Assembly (NCBI GenBank): GCA_964030785.1
Contig: OZ034969.1
Span: forward strand, 34,066,601 to 34,130,600
DNA length: 64,000 nucleotides
Reading direction: 5' to 3'
Source of the DNA: Siderastrea siderea
Lineage: Eukaryota > Cnidaria > Anthozoa > Scleractinia > Rhizangiidae
Shown: positions 12,945 to 23,790 of the stretch, piece by piece
How positions within the stretch are numbered: position 1 is the first letter of the stretch
Layout: each line of letters starts with the position of its first letter
Translations under genes and position numbers: made by a program
The notes under the pieces: generated by a model
Database searches by the model: none
What the model was told of the DNA's origin: nothing
What the model saw: the letters and a program-made list of their open reading frames with translations, nothing else

Positions 12945-13350
12945 ACAATACTGCACCAGCATACTACCTAATTAATTAAATCTTCAAGTACAAGGTATAC
13001 ATTGTAGGTTGTAATGAGAAATGATAAAATATAAAAAAAGTAATATTAATTTTGTCCAGGTTTATCCTGCATTCAAGACTACTACTGACCCAGTGTACAT
13101 TAAATGTACATGTACAGAGAGCACAGAGATGAACCCAGGGGGAGGGGAGGGGGGGGGGGTCTTTGGTATATTTGTCTAATGATTGAAGAGAGGCGAATGT
13201 TGCTAAGTTCAGCCTTCAAAGCAACGGCCTATAAAGGATTCCTTTTAAAGGGTCATTTAAAGCATACCGAGCGGTAAGCACGCGATGTGGAAACAGCGGA
13301 GTTTGCTCAACGTTAGTTTAAAAATGAAGTAGGAAAGGTCGGTATGTTGA

Positions 13351-13482
13351 GTCTGCAAGGCTGCAGGTCTGCAGGTCTGCAAGTCTGCTAGTCTGCTAGT
13401 CTGCAAGTCTGCAAGTCTGCAGTCTGCAGTCTGCAAGTCTGCAAGTCTGCAAGTCTGCAAGTCTGCAAGTCTGCAGTCTGCA
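13351..13482. repeat. GTCTGCAA minisatellite
   Basis: Roughly sixteen tandem copies of an 8-9 bp unit (GTCTGCAA with variants GTCTGCTA and GTCTGCAG). The repeat is open in more than one frame, so open reading frames across it are artefacts. Confidence 0.85.
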
Positions 13483-13944
13483 TGTGTCGCACACCGGTTT
13501 ACTCCTAACTACAAATAACTTGTCGCGGCGGGGTCACAGCAATGGCGATCATACAATGTCCAAATATACAATACAAACTTACTTTACTTCTAATATGACG
13601 ATAGTCGTGGTAACTCGAGGATAACCGTCCTCTTTTTACTCGCAAATTTTTCCCTTTGATATGTCAATTGCTTGCGAGCACATTTGAAAAGGACACAAAC
13701 CAAAGTGCATTTAACGCCAATTAAATTGAATTTTAAAACCTTTGTTTTGAAAATAACATCAACGAACAGCCTCGCTGTTTAGAAAATCTTTGTTGCTTTT
13801 AAAACATCAACAATCGTATTCAATATAATTAATAAAATGTCAGTTAACTGTTGACTTTTATTTATCAGTTAACTACTAATTTTTTGGCCAAATGTCAGTT
13901 AACTACTATTATTTTGGCCAATTGTCAGTTAACTACTAACCCCA

Positions 13945-14084
13945 TTAGCACCCTGGACGTGAACGTGGATGTGAGACAATTTCGGGCGATTTTGTAGTTT
14001 ATGCCCGAAATTGCCTCACATCCACGTTCAAAAACATTCTAATGCAAATGAGGAAAGGTAACTGTGAAAAGGGCTATTGAGCTA
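13945..14084. mobile_element. Copy 1 of the AATAGCCCTTTTCAC MITE, left end lost
   Basis: A foldback around GATGTGAGACAATTTCGGGC and its complement near 14015-14027. The right terminus GTGAAAAGGGCTATT is intact and matches the copy at 43519-43684. The left terminus is missing. It abuts the tRNA-like repeat at 14078, as the second copy also lies next to such a repeat. Confidence 0.7.
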
Positions 14085-14111
14085 ACAAGCCAACTGGGAG
14101 CTGGTCATTAA
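14078..14111 (-). repeat. Truncated 5' end of the tRNA-like repeat
   Basis: Reverse complement of the start of the tRNA-like sequence (GGCTTGTTAGCTCAA) preceded by GACCAGCTCCCAGTT. It forms an inverted pair with the longer copy beginning near 15320, enclosing about 1.2 kb. Confidence 0.65.
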
Positions 14112-14123
14112 GATCATTAAGAT

Positions 14124-14735
14124 CTAAGATCATTCGCGTAATAATTTTGTGGTAATTTTTGGATCTGAGCACTTTTGCGAAAATCTTAAGAACGGCTCGA
14201 TAGATTTTTTAAAAACATTAAACAAGCCTGCTTGACAATGTGACTAATATTAGTATTGAGTCTTATTAACATTGATTCACTGGAACACGTTTAGATTTAA
14301 CGTTAAAGAGGACGTATGAACCGACGGAAAAGCTTGCGTCAGTTGGCAAGTTAATGCTAATATCATCAAAGTAATGCGTAATTCATTGCCTCGTGATTTT
14401 AATCCGGTTTCTTTGTTCTTTGTTGCACTGTAGGTTACAACGAAAAGTAAAAATCACGGAAGAATGCACTGCACATTACTTTGAATATATTAGCATTTAC
14501 TTGCCAACCGTTAATATGTAACGCAAGCTTTTCCGTCGATTCATACGTCCTCTTTAACGTGTAATTTAAAAGTGTTCCAGTAAATCAATGTTAATAAGAC
14601 TCAATACTAAAATTGGTCACATTATCAAGCACGCGTGTTTAATGCTTTAAAAAAATCTATCGAGCCGTTCTTAAAATTTTCGCAAAGTGCTCAAATACAA
14701 GAATTACCACAAAATGATTACGCGAATGATCTTAG
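14124..14735. mobile_element. 612-bp foldback element
   Basis: Long inverted arms of about 290 bp: CTAAGATCATTCGCGTAAT at the left pairs with its complement ending at 14735. Matching internal blocks include GAGGACGTATGAA and TTCATACGTCCTC, and AAGCTTGCGT and ACGCAAGCTT. The centre lies near 14430. Noncoding. It is inserted inside the tRNA-like repeat pair. Confidence 0.8.
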
Positions 14736-15234
14736 AAAAACAATTCCTTCTCGAGATAGCGAACACCAGTTTTAACAAAACTTCCTAGGCGTAAAATATT
14801 AAGTAGAAGACACATCTTATAGTATTTTCTAGCCATTTTATCAAAGCATTGATTAATTTTCAATGCATTTAGTATTATTATGCAAAAACTAAGGTTGGAA
14901 GTGTTTTTGTGATTTACTTCAAAACAAACATACAGAAATTTTTTATTCTTGTATATTTTGTTTGCCATGCACCACAGTTTAAGATGTTGGTATTTGCTTT
15001 TCAAATTGAAATCTCTAGTGGATCGCGCAAAAATTTCAATTTTACTGTTTTCGAGGATTTTTGTTTATCGTTGTCATGGAAATATCGATTTTCACAAAAT
15101 GTAAACCACGCTAAAGTTCAATCCAAAACCAACAAGTATTGCAAATTTCACGTTGATCTGACAAGAAGAAGACTGTCTAAGAGCCGATTCAAAAAGTTAG
15201 GTATGGTCCCAAAAAAATTGTATCGAAACACCTT
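14736..15234. other. Noncoding filler between foldback and hairpin
   Basis: AT-rich sequence. The plus-strand open frame from 14909 runs into the hairpin and the tRNA-like repeat, so it is not taken as a gene. Confidence 0.5.
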
Positions 15235-15318
15235 AAATTGGTTCGTAATATACCCGGAAAAGATGAAGATGAAATATATTTCATCTTCATCTTTCCCGGG
15301 TATATTACGAACCAATTT
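15235..15318. repeat. Near-perfect 84-bp palindrome
   Basis: Arms of about 41 bp: AAATTGGTTCGTAATATACC at the left is complementary to the right end, and AAGATGAAGATGAAAT pairs with ATTTCATCTTCATCTT at the centre, with almost no loop. It directly precedes the tRNA-like repeat in the same way that another palindrome separates the tRNA-like copies at 43.2 kb. Confidence 0.85.
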
Positions 15319-15336
15319 AATGACCAGCTCCCAGTT

Positions 15337-15407
15337 GGCTTGTTAGCTCAATTGGTTAGAGCGATACACCGGTATCGTAGAGGTCAGGGTTCGAGTCCCA
15401 GCAAGCC
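15337..15407 (+). tRNA. tRNA-Thr(GGT)-like gene or tRNA-derived repeat head
   Basis: Acceptor arms GGCTTGT and GCAAGCC pair (last pair T-G). An A-box-like TAGCTCAATTGG and a B-box-like GGTTCGAGTCC are present, and T6 follows within a few bases. It is 71 nt, two shorter than the copies at 43 kb, with a weakened T stem. The triplet in the anticodon position is GGT, but the base before it is C rather than the normally invariant U33. Probably a repeat-borne pseudo-tRNA rather than a decoding tRNA. Confidence 0.6.
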
Positions 15408-15535
15408 TGATTTTTTCAGGCTTTCTTTTTGCAACTGCATAAGTTGCGTTAATAACTGCGAGGATCTTCTTTACATTTATTTCTTCATTCCGCAGTTCAA
15501 ATATATGAATATCATAAATTCATAATTTTTTATCA
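15408..15535 (+). repeat. 3' body of the tRNA-like repeat
   Basis: Shares with the 43-kb copies the sequence after the tRNA-like part: CTGATTTTTTCAGG, a GCAACTG...AAGTTGC dyad, and CCGCAGTTCAAATATATGA near the end. This shared body makes the unit a dispersed repeat, SINE-like in organisation. Confidence 0.65.
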
Positions 15536-17100
15536 TTTCTGAGTCGACCGTTTGTTGCCGCGGCGGTTTTCTAGGGGTAGAGGAAGTTTGTTTGGGTAAG
15601 AAAGGTTGTGGTCTGAAACTTCGGGACACTTGGTCAGAGGTTTATTGTCTTGGCAACGAAACCTTTGGCCAAAGCATCCTTGAAAAGCTGCTTTTTCCTG
15701 TTTTCCTTCGTTCCTGGAAGTGCTGGTGTAACCTATACAGACACTGTGGAGTGTGATCATAAAATTGCGTTTGTTTGGTAGTCTTCAAGAGTACAAAATG
15801 TAAAATAATCGTCGATTACAGCACTTTTGGGTCAGTCTGTTTTTTTTTTTTTTCATTTGACGCAAATTGTACACGCCAAGCTTCGACAAGCTGTACATTT
15901 GGTTTTGTTGCTCAGTATTCTGGTTTGGTTTCTGAGATAATTACTGAGGAATGGGTAGTTCACACAAAGGAACATGTTTCCGAGACTTGATATAGGGACA
16001 AGTTTGCCGCACTTGTCCCTATATGTGTGCCCTAAGTGAGAGTTTAACTCCTCTGTATAAGCTACTAGTGATTTTTGGTTAATTTCACGACAATTTAATA
16101 ACGATTTTGACGAGATGGGAGAAAAGTGCTTTTTGTATACACAAAAAGGCTGTGTTTGGAGATCCCCAACGGAAACGTAACAGCTTGTTTTTCCACATCG
16201 CATGCCGGTTCCGTTCTCACCTCCATGCAGAATTTCAAAATTGTAATAAAATAGCCTTTAAATTGCTGTTAATGTACAGCAAAAGGGGCCAATACAAAAC
16301 GGGTGATATAAAACCGCGTAAGGCATGCATAGGTTGCAGTATGCCAGTAATAACAACGCTGACGTCACATTTAAGAATTATTTTATTCCAAAGAAAACCC
16401 TGGAATTTTCGGGCAGTGTAAGTACTTCCTCGTGTCTCTCATACATACTTAGAACTACATTTTTCTTAAAATTTAAGCGCGGCTTATATGTAGTATCTGG
16501 TGTTTCTTCAGGTTTGTTCACCCTTATGGGTGACACAAGTCGGGCTTGTTCCACAAAAAAGCCACTGTTTAGTTTCAGAGACCCTTCGTTCCTAGAAGAT
16601 CGAATTCAAGGAAAGTGGTTGTTCAAGCTTAATTAGCTCTTAGAAAGCCACATGGGATTGGCTGAGAAAACAATAAACCAAGGATAAACAAACCTGACAG
16701 AAGCATTGTTGCCTAGCCCTGACAAAAGAGCAGCGAGATAACAAGATCCAATGAAATAAGAAAGTCTAAGCAGCTGTGTGGTACCCGAAAAAAGGAACCC
16801 GAGGGTTATAAAGCCGAACACCACCCCTTAAAAAGCACAACGTCTAGCCGAAAACACAACAAGACAATATTTTAAAAATCTAATCTTTCAAAATCCAAAC
16901 AATGTCTCACACAAAATGGCAAACGCTATTAAGTTTTAACTTGTGCAATCACAGGTTTGCCTAAGACAGATTAAAAAATGTCAGTGATATCAACATATTC
17001 TGCTGTATGCCTAGGGATTTCCAACTTTAAGTTGACCAAAAGTACCTGTCTGTACCTGTGGAGATTACTATTTTTATAGTAACACAATCAAAACTATACT
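15536..17100. other. Noncoding stretch with one strong hairpin
   Basis: No supported gene. Open frames of 60-116 codons on both strands lack domains and splice logic. A 14-bp stem hairpin (ATATAGGGACAAGT, loop of 7, complement) lies at 15990-16024. T- and A-runs are scattered. Confidence 0.45.
15990..16024. repeat. Perfect 14-bp stem, 7-nt loop hairpin
   Basis: ATATAGGGACAAGT is followed by TTGCCGC and the exact complement. It could be the relic of a small inverted-repeat element or an RNA hairpin. No adjacent gene explains it. Confidence 0.7.
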
Positions 17101-17429
17101 CTGATTGCGAATTATTTTATTGAAGTGGTTTGCAAGGCATCCAAATTACTGGTCGCTTGCAAGTTAGTGATTTCCGGTTTAAGTTTCTGATGTCATTTCC
17201 GCTACGATCAGGAAGGAAATGTGTTGTTGCGGTCAGCGGTAGTACACTTGAAACAAGATGGACGGCGTATTATTTTTCGCGTGTCATTTCCTGGATTTGT
17301 CTTCGTTCTTTTACTTGTCACTGGCGTTTCCTTAGCCAGAAGATTGTTACAATGAAATTAGGCACTCTCTTCACGCAACATAATGGAGTTCTTCATGATC
17401 AGGCTTTTGGCTCACGAGGTCGCCGCCTG

Positions 17430-17530
17430 TAAGCGAACGAAAGAAGACTACGAAACACTGGGGCGGAAAAAGGTTGGGCGATGAAACGAGCGTGTCCGAG
17501 CAAAAAGGTGTGATGCAGTGGACTGGGATC
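17430..17530 (+). repeat. Left member of a diverged inverted pair
   Basis: GGCGGAAAAAGGTTGGGCGATG and about 60 more bases recur in reverse complement near 19180-19265. Spacing is about 1.7 kb. The pair may be the arms of a decayed transposon. No transposase was recognised between them. Confidence 0.45.
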
Positions 17531-18293
17531 GAATTGGGTGCTAGACCAAAATTCAAAATTCAAAGATACAAATTCAAAATCCTAATAATCTATTAATAGT
17601 TTCCCAAAAACGTTAACTTTGGGTTATCTTTTCTTTGTCTTTTCCGCCTTAATCGATGCTAAAAAACTGTCTTAAAACGAGCAGAGCAAAGTAAAAAGAT
17701 GGAAAATGGCGTTTGGATGACGCGTGGCATGACGCGTATTTATAATTCGTGCAGCTCGTGCAAGGTTAATCAGGACACGTCCCTAGTTAATTAATTAAAT
17801 CAAATCAACGTTAACACCGCGCTTCTTCTTCTTTTTTCCCCAAAACCTCTCCTATGCTTGTCTGTTTCTTTAGGCACTACAAATAAATTGCTCCTCAGTT
17901 TAGACGGTTTTCTTTGCTTTGTTTTTGTGAGATAAAGGGAGGAGAAATCTGCAAATTTAATTTCACTTTTAATTTGTTTACATACAGTTTGTGGCGTTGC
18001 GACGAATCATCGCCATGGCGCGTTGCAAGGGGGCAAAGTTTAAAGTTGCAAAACGCCACTATCTCCAATTATTATTCAACAAATTGTCACTATGCCCATA
18101 TATGGTAAGGAAGCTCTCAATATCTGTCATCCGTACATGACAGATATCCTGCGATATACGTAAATGACCATATTTGGAAGTGCACTGCAGATTTTCTTTC
18201 ATTGCTTGTTTGGAGGCCATTTTGAAAAGCGAGGCAGTTTTAGCAGTGTTCTCCGGAAATTTCAACTCCCTGGAAGAAACTTTCCACGATTAA

Positions 18294-18485
18294 ATGCTCT
18301 CAAAAAGTCAACAAGTATTTGCTTCAGCTCACAAAGATATCCAGAGGTTGACTTGGAATTTTCAGAGTGAGAACTCAACCAAGAAAAAGCTATTGCGAAC
18401 GAAGCAGCACACTTACTCACGGAAAGTTGTAAAGATTAAAATTGAAAAGATTTTAATTCACAGGAAGAGGACTTATTCTCGGTAA
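18294..18485 (+). other. Basic open frame ending at a donor-like site, unrecognised
   Basis: A 63-codon frame rich in Lys and Arg (KKKLLRTKQHTYSRK and KRTYSR). Its end coincides with CTCG|GTAAGG. It could be an exon fragment of an old transposon or gene, lying between the two members of an inverted pair. No start, family or partner exons can be supported. Confidence 0.2.
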
Positions 18486-18702
18486 GGTAGCAATATTTTT
18501 TTTTTACTTTGTCTTGTCATTTCCAAACATGAGTTTGTAAATAAGTCTTTTTAAGTGAACGGTAGTAAACTTCGATTTCTTGAAGTTCTGTTTTGATTTT
18601 TATTAAGCTTATGTGTTGCTAGCTAATTTAGCGTTTTCATCATAGAGCCGTAGTTTTTCTCGTTCTGAAAATGGTAGTCGATGGGAATTTGTTGAATAAT
18701 AA

Positions 18703-18815
18703 AACAATTATCCTGCTCAATCTTGCGGAATATCCCCTGATTTAGCCAACTCGGCCTACGGCCTCGTCGGCTAAGTATCAGGTGATATTCCGCGCGATTT
18801 CGCAGGATAATTGTT
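18703..18815. mobile_element. 113-bp MITE with AACAATTATCCTGC termini
   Basis: The left end AACAATTATCCTGC is complementary to the right end GCAGGATAATTGTT. Inner blocks (CGGAATATC and GATATTCCG; TTAGCC and GGCTAA) continue the dyad. A related truncated copy lies at 23325-23405. Confidence 0.75.
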
Positions 18816-19179
18816 AAATATCTCCAGCTAATTTTTTATTATCTCATGTAAAATTTATCAGCCTTTAATATATGTAAGATTTAGGGTGGAGTAATTTGGA
18901 GATTTTTTAAAAGAGACGAGGAAAGACAACCATGTCATGTTTTTCGGCAAGAGCAAGCATTCGACACTCTCAAATTGAGCGCATTTTTCGGGAACTTACT
19001 GTGAAAAAGATTGACTAATGTCCACGCAGACATAAGGATTTTAAGCTGTGAGCCAGGACTGTGGAAAAACGTTTTAACCATAGTGCACGGCTGGCTGAAA
19101 AATAAAGAAAGAAAATGAGATTTCCGGTTTGTTGAAAGGTAAATTTTGCCGGCCACCAAACGCACCGGAAGCGCGGAAA

Positions 19180-19265
19180 GAGCGCTCGTGCCAGTCCTTC
19201 TCCGCATCACACATCGTTTGAAGAGCGGACTGCTCGTTTCATCACCCAACCTTTTCCCGCCCTGC
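19180..19265 (-). repeat. Right member of the diverged inverted pair
   Basis: Reverse-complement partner of 17430-17530 (GGCGGGAAAAGGTTGGGTGATG read on the minus strand). The minus-strand open frame across it is not otherwise recognisable. Confidence 0.45.
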
Positions 19266-19269
19266 TACG

Positions 19270-20650
19270 AAATGAATGGAATCCGTTGCAGAACCGCAAA
19301 GTTTGCAACCGGTTAGCTGTTGAAAAACAGCCCTAGAAGTAAAGCTTGGTATCATTTTAATTTTTACCCTTTTAATTATAGTGTTTGCCCATTTTCATCC
19401 GCGAACGAGACAAAGAAGTCAAAATTTCTACGCTCATTGCCACACTCGGTCTCATTACAGTTGTTGCCGAATAACGGATTTCTCCATAATTGTTGCAACT
19501 GTAACTCGGACATGTTAGAGGTCCACGAAATGTTAATGAGTAGTTTAAGGACACTATCCTAGTACTCTTCAGAAAATACCTAAGATTATCAAAGTAAGTC
19601 AGAATTTTGTGAAACGTCTGTTTTTGTCTTACCACTTGACCCGCTTCTTGCTGATACCGTTTACATTGACCAGATTGAGACTCTCTCCTTTAAACAAGTC
19701 TCGATAATTTGAACTTTTTTTACCATCTTTCTAACGTAACATGACGTATGTGTTACTGGTATAAACGTTAGATTTTTGGATAAATATACGGTCGGCAGCA
19801 GACTTCCCAAAATTGGCTAATTTCGACTCAACGAAAGAGCGATTTTGAGGGCTCCGGGCACCAACCACATTTGCCTCAAAGCCTCGGGTATACTGAAGAC
19901 TACCAACAAACGAAATGTATTTTCATTAGTCCTATATCAACCTTGTCTCGCACAGAAAGGTTGAAGGAAATCGAAAATTTGATCAAAATTGAATGGTCGA
20001 TTCTTACGCGGACAGCCACTTAATATTAAATCTCTCAACACAGAAATTTATATTGCTTTAGTGTGAAAAGCAAACGCTCAATACGTCATATTAAATAATC
20101 TGGATGTTGTGCCGTCTCCAGTGAGCGAATTCCCTATTTTAAAGCCGCTTTCCCATTATTTTTACTACTGCTAATGGCCTATGCTATCTATTTAATGATA
20201 TCTTAGACTGATACTTTAACAAAATTATTGTAAACAGAACCAAGAACCATTACAGAAATCTAAATCTAATTCTTTATTCTTAGTTTTTCAATAACTATCT
20301 TTTCTTTTAATACTTCGACACTAAAATAAATAGGAAAACAAATACTGAATGACGTGAATATGCCATAAAAAATTATTCTGCCTGTCCTCCCATGACGTCA
20401 TAAAGCAAATCCTCCTTTAACGACATTATGTACTCAGTTGAGTACGCAGTTAAAAATTGTTGATATCATAAATGTTTTAATTACAAAACTGATTAATAAA
20501 CAAAAACAATAACATATAAAATGAAAATGTCTAGCTATGCTCAAAAGTGAAACCTTGAGTTCTGAAATTTTGAATCTACGTACCTACAACTTCACAAAAA
20601 TGTGGCACTCGTGGCTTCTTCATCGCGGAGGGTGGATTTTTGGCGAGAGC
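19270..20650. other. Noncoding stretch, nothing recognised
   Basis: AT-rich with short open frames only. No splice-consistent exon, RNA gene or long repeat was found. Confidence 0.4.
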
Positions 20651-20654
20651 CAAA

Positions 20655-21060
20655 ATAGTAGCAATTAATTAGTGGCAATACTAATTTAAATTAATGTAAT
20701 AACCATCCAACTAACAAACAAACAAACAACCCAGCAACAGTGCTGAGTAGCTTATATTAAGAGGCTCCAGTATTTTGATTTCTACTTGTAAAATTACTCT
20801 CGCTTGGTAGATCCCCCAAAGATCAGCACAACATTTTCAGAAGCCCCAAAACAGAAGCAGTTCAATTGCAACCCAAAATAAATGCAAATAATTAGCGGAA
20901 AAACTAATTTGAATTAATGTAATTACCACCCAACAAACAAGCAAACAAAAAATCCAGTAACAGTGCTGAATAGCTTATATAAAAAGGTTGCAGCATTTAG
21001 GTTTAAACTTATCACGCACTCAAGCGGTGGATCCCCCCAAAGATCAGCGCAACATTTCCT
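20655..21060 (+). repeat. Two tandem diverged copies of a ~230-bp unit
   Basis: Blocks AATTAATGTAAT, ACAAACAA, CAGTGCTGA(G/A)TAGCTTATAT, TGGATC.CCCCAAAGATCAGC and GCACAACATTT occur in the same order in both copies (about 20655-20845 and 20883-21060). No coding. Confidence 0.7.
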
Positions 21061-21068
21061 AGCAACTT

Positions 21069-21546
21069 TTGGTCATCGTTCCAAACTATAGCAAAAATAT
21101 TGCATTAATTATGTCCACTCAACAAGAACATACCACGAAGAACGGATTGCCGGCCATTCAAATCACATTTGTCACTGCTGCGGAAGATCTTGAGGCAACC
21201 AAAATAAACAGTAAGCAAAGAAAAGCAAGTTCCTCCACAGTGAGGGTGACAGCGCACTAGTGATTCTACCTGCTTCAAATCAAAAGAGCTGCTATCCGTA
21301 GTACAGCTCCAACCAAAGGCACGTGTTCGAAAAACCCGGTCATATAGAATGGACAGAGCTACTGTACTGAGCGACGAGCGACTTACTGATGCAGCAAAAC
21401 AACCGAGCGACGACGAACTTGCCTTAGTGTACCAGGACATCCTTAAACCTCTGGACTTTCATTCCATTTTGAATGAACGCAGAAAGCAATGGCAACGTAG
21501 TGAAGAGGTATATGATATGCGTGCACTACATGATTATGTTCAATGA
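21069..21546 (+). pseudogene. Decayed protein-coding fragment, unrecognised
   Basis: An open frame from 21069 to 21260 (60 codons, hydrophilic, KQRKASSSTVR near its end) is followed, after a one-base frame change near 21250, by a second open stretch to 21546. The second stretch is strongly charged (SDERLTDAAKQPSDDELA; RRKQWQRSEEVYDMRALHD). The acidic and basic composition looks like real protein rather than chance translation. No family is recognised. It could instead be a frameshifted exon of a living gene. Confidence 0.3.
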
Positions 21547-21734
21547 AATTAAAGAAACTACCAAATATTTAGCTTAGCATGTTTTCTCGATGCAGCTAAG
21601 ATAACATGTGTAACTGACCTTCCTGGAGCATTACAGAAAGGTTCCTTCCTTTTTAATGGAGTCGAAATTTTGGATTTGTCAACAATATCAAGATCTATGA
21701 CTGAAACACATTTTAAATTGATGGCATTTTGTTT

Positions 21735-21828
21735 TAACCTGTTCTTCTCGTTTGGTAGAAAATAAAGTATATATCCCTTCTCCCACTGCACAGTGTAATT
21801 GACTGTCATATTATTGTTGTTGTTGTTG

Positions 21829-21877
<49 letters not shown>

Positions 21878-22510
21878 TGAAAAAAATGGAATAAAACACA
21901 GTACAACTGATGTGATGTGATGTCGGGGAAATCGAGTATAGTGAGCCGATGGTGAGTGAGTGTGTGAGCGTGGAAAGATGGATAGGTGAATTGAAGGATA
22001 AAAATATATGCCAAAACTAGTGTGACTTGTATCAGTTCTGTGGCAGTATGCCATCGAATATTACATACTGCCAGAAGTATTTCCCTCCAAGTCCAACTTT
22101 GATTCGTCGCTCGTCGCTCGTGCCATGCAATGTTGTTCTTCTGAGTTTGTAAATGAAATCCTTAAATATGATTTTAAAATAGCTATTCCCGACTTACTGT
22201 CGCTCCTACGTACACCTCAAATTTCCTCAGTAGTGTGTTAGCGTTCCAATTCAGATATATATTTTTTAGATTTCATTTTTAGGCAAGGTCTTGGACACGA
22301 GATATTGAGGCAGTTCGTGCGATGTCGCCCTATTAGCAAAATGGTGGATTTGAGTGCGCAACTATATTATATAGCCAATTAAGAATTCTGAATAACCTTC
22401 AGCTGAGATCGTAAAAATCTGACTGATAAAAAACTGTACACCCAGTTTTCATATTTTTTTTTTAATTTATTCCTTAGGCTTACCGTTAGTGTCCAAAACC
22501 GTACTCTCTA
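21735..22510 (+). repeat. Copy 1 of a ~650-bp dispersed direct repeat
   Basis: Matches 35855-36540 in the same orientation: CACAGTGTAAT, GGAATAAAA.A.AGTACAACTGATG, GATGTCGGGGAAATC, CTCGTGCC.TGCAATGTT, GGCAAGGTCTTGGACAC and TTATATAGCCAATTAAGAATTC occur in order. An inner (TTG)n(TTA)n microsatellite at 21815-21876 is expanded here and short in the other copy. No coding. Confidence 0.8.
21815..21876. repeat. (TTG)n(TTA)n microsatellite
   Basis: Triplet tract that produces spurious poly-Asn and poly-Ile open frames on the minus strand. Confidence 0.95.
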
Positions 22511-23324
22511 ATTAATATATTTTGCTTAGTTCTTTTTGTTTCACCGACAATTCTAAACAAGTACTATAAACTACCAAGAAGGAAGGAAGGGCGAAATTTT
22601 TTTCGCTTATAACACGCAAAATTGACACTGGTTTACCTGCACTCGTTGTAGCTCTGTGTTCTAACAGGTCCAAATGTTCAGATAGAAATCGGATGCCATG
22701 TAAACGGAGTTGAATCGCTTTCCCAGTTGTTTGAGTGTTGTTTTTACCATTTCGTCCGCAACCTCTAAACCGAACTAACAACTGCGTTTTGTGCTTTGCG
22801 TTTAACAAACTATGATGGTGAATTCTAATGTTCCTCGTTACAGTAAACTTGCTTCTGAGCTGCTTAGCAATTACTTCTTCAAGTTCAAATTAGCTCTGTC
22901 TTCTGTTCGATCAAACACGCACATGATGGCTCCGTTGAGCGAACGGATTACAAACTACAAACTTGCTCCGTTTCAACTCAGCACCTAACATGATGAAATC
23001 GTACAGCTTCGTACAATGTTTCAGGAAAAATAAAACACATACCATATTGCACAGCCAAAAATTAGAAGATTTTTTCCAAAACTTGTGCCACTTCGTTCAC
23101 TTTCGAGCAGTTTCATTGATTCATTCAGGTTTCCAATGAAACACTGCAACACTTCGCAAGGTTTTGGCGCCTTTTTCGTTCAGTCATGTGATCGATTCTT
23201 GTTCCCTTTTTCTCTCTTTTATCTCTTTTCTCCTTTTTTGCCTTTCTTTCATGAATTTTTTTTAATAGTAGCTAAGTTTTTAAGAAAACAAGTATTCTAC
23301 TTGGGCTTGCTGGGTTTCAAATGA
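22511..23324. other. Noncoding stretch, nothing recognised
   Basis: No supported exon, RNA gene or repeat. Short open frames on both strands only. Confidence 0.4.
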
Positions 23325-23405
23325 TTATAGCCAACTCGGCGCTACGCGCCTCGTTTGTTATCTATCATTCGATATCCAGCGCGCCCTCGTAGAATAATTG
23401 TTAGG
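23325..23405. mobile_element. Truncated relative of the AACAATTATCC MITE
   Basis: Contains TAGCCAACTCGGCGCTACGCGCCTCG-type dyad sequence and ends GAATAATTGTTA, resembling the element at 18703-18815. The left terminus is missing. Confidence 0.55.
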
Positions 23406-23790
23406 TATACTTTACAAGTAGAAAAGTCCGAAACCACGTTATTGGTGTAAAAAAGCTCCTCTGTATGCGTAAATGTAGCTAGTGATCAAATAGCCTGTCC
23501 CTCTTCCCCAGTCTCCCCTCGTTTGTTTCCCGCTCTTTCGCTCGCTTTCTTTTTCGCTCGCGCTCCACTATCTGAACGCCTGGAGCAGGCCAGTGATCAA
23601 ACTGAACCTTTCTCATATCTGAGGAGTTGTCTGCAATAAAACAGGGTTGTACCACTCAATTGTCGTGCATGTGTTCCGTACACGAGAAAATCCAGCTAAA
23701 CTTACAACCACGCGGGAGCTTAAGTCGTGGGAGTGGGATGTCAGCTTTGAACTCAGTATGCCATCAACGCAGATGGTGAGGAGTGTCTAA

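Noticed and set aside
13257..13460. Minus-strand frame with repeated LADLQT units
   Set aside because: Translation of the GTCTGCAA minisatellite.
13351..13482. CRISPR array
   Set aside because: A continuous 8-9 bp tandem repeat without spacers, in a eukaryotic context.
14909..15346. 145-codon plus-strand open frame
   Set aside because: It runs through a palindrome and into a tRNA-like repeat; the last part is read from the hairpin, so it is not a gene.
21558..22054. Minus-strand frames with poly-Asn and poly-Ile
   Set aside because: Produced by the (TTG)n(TTA)n microsatellite.
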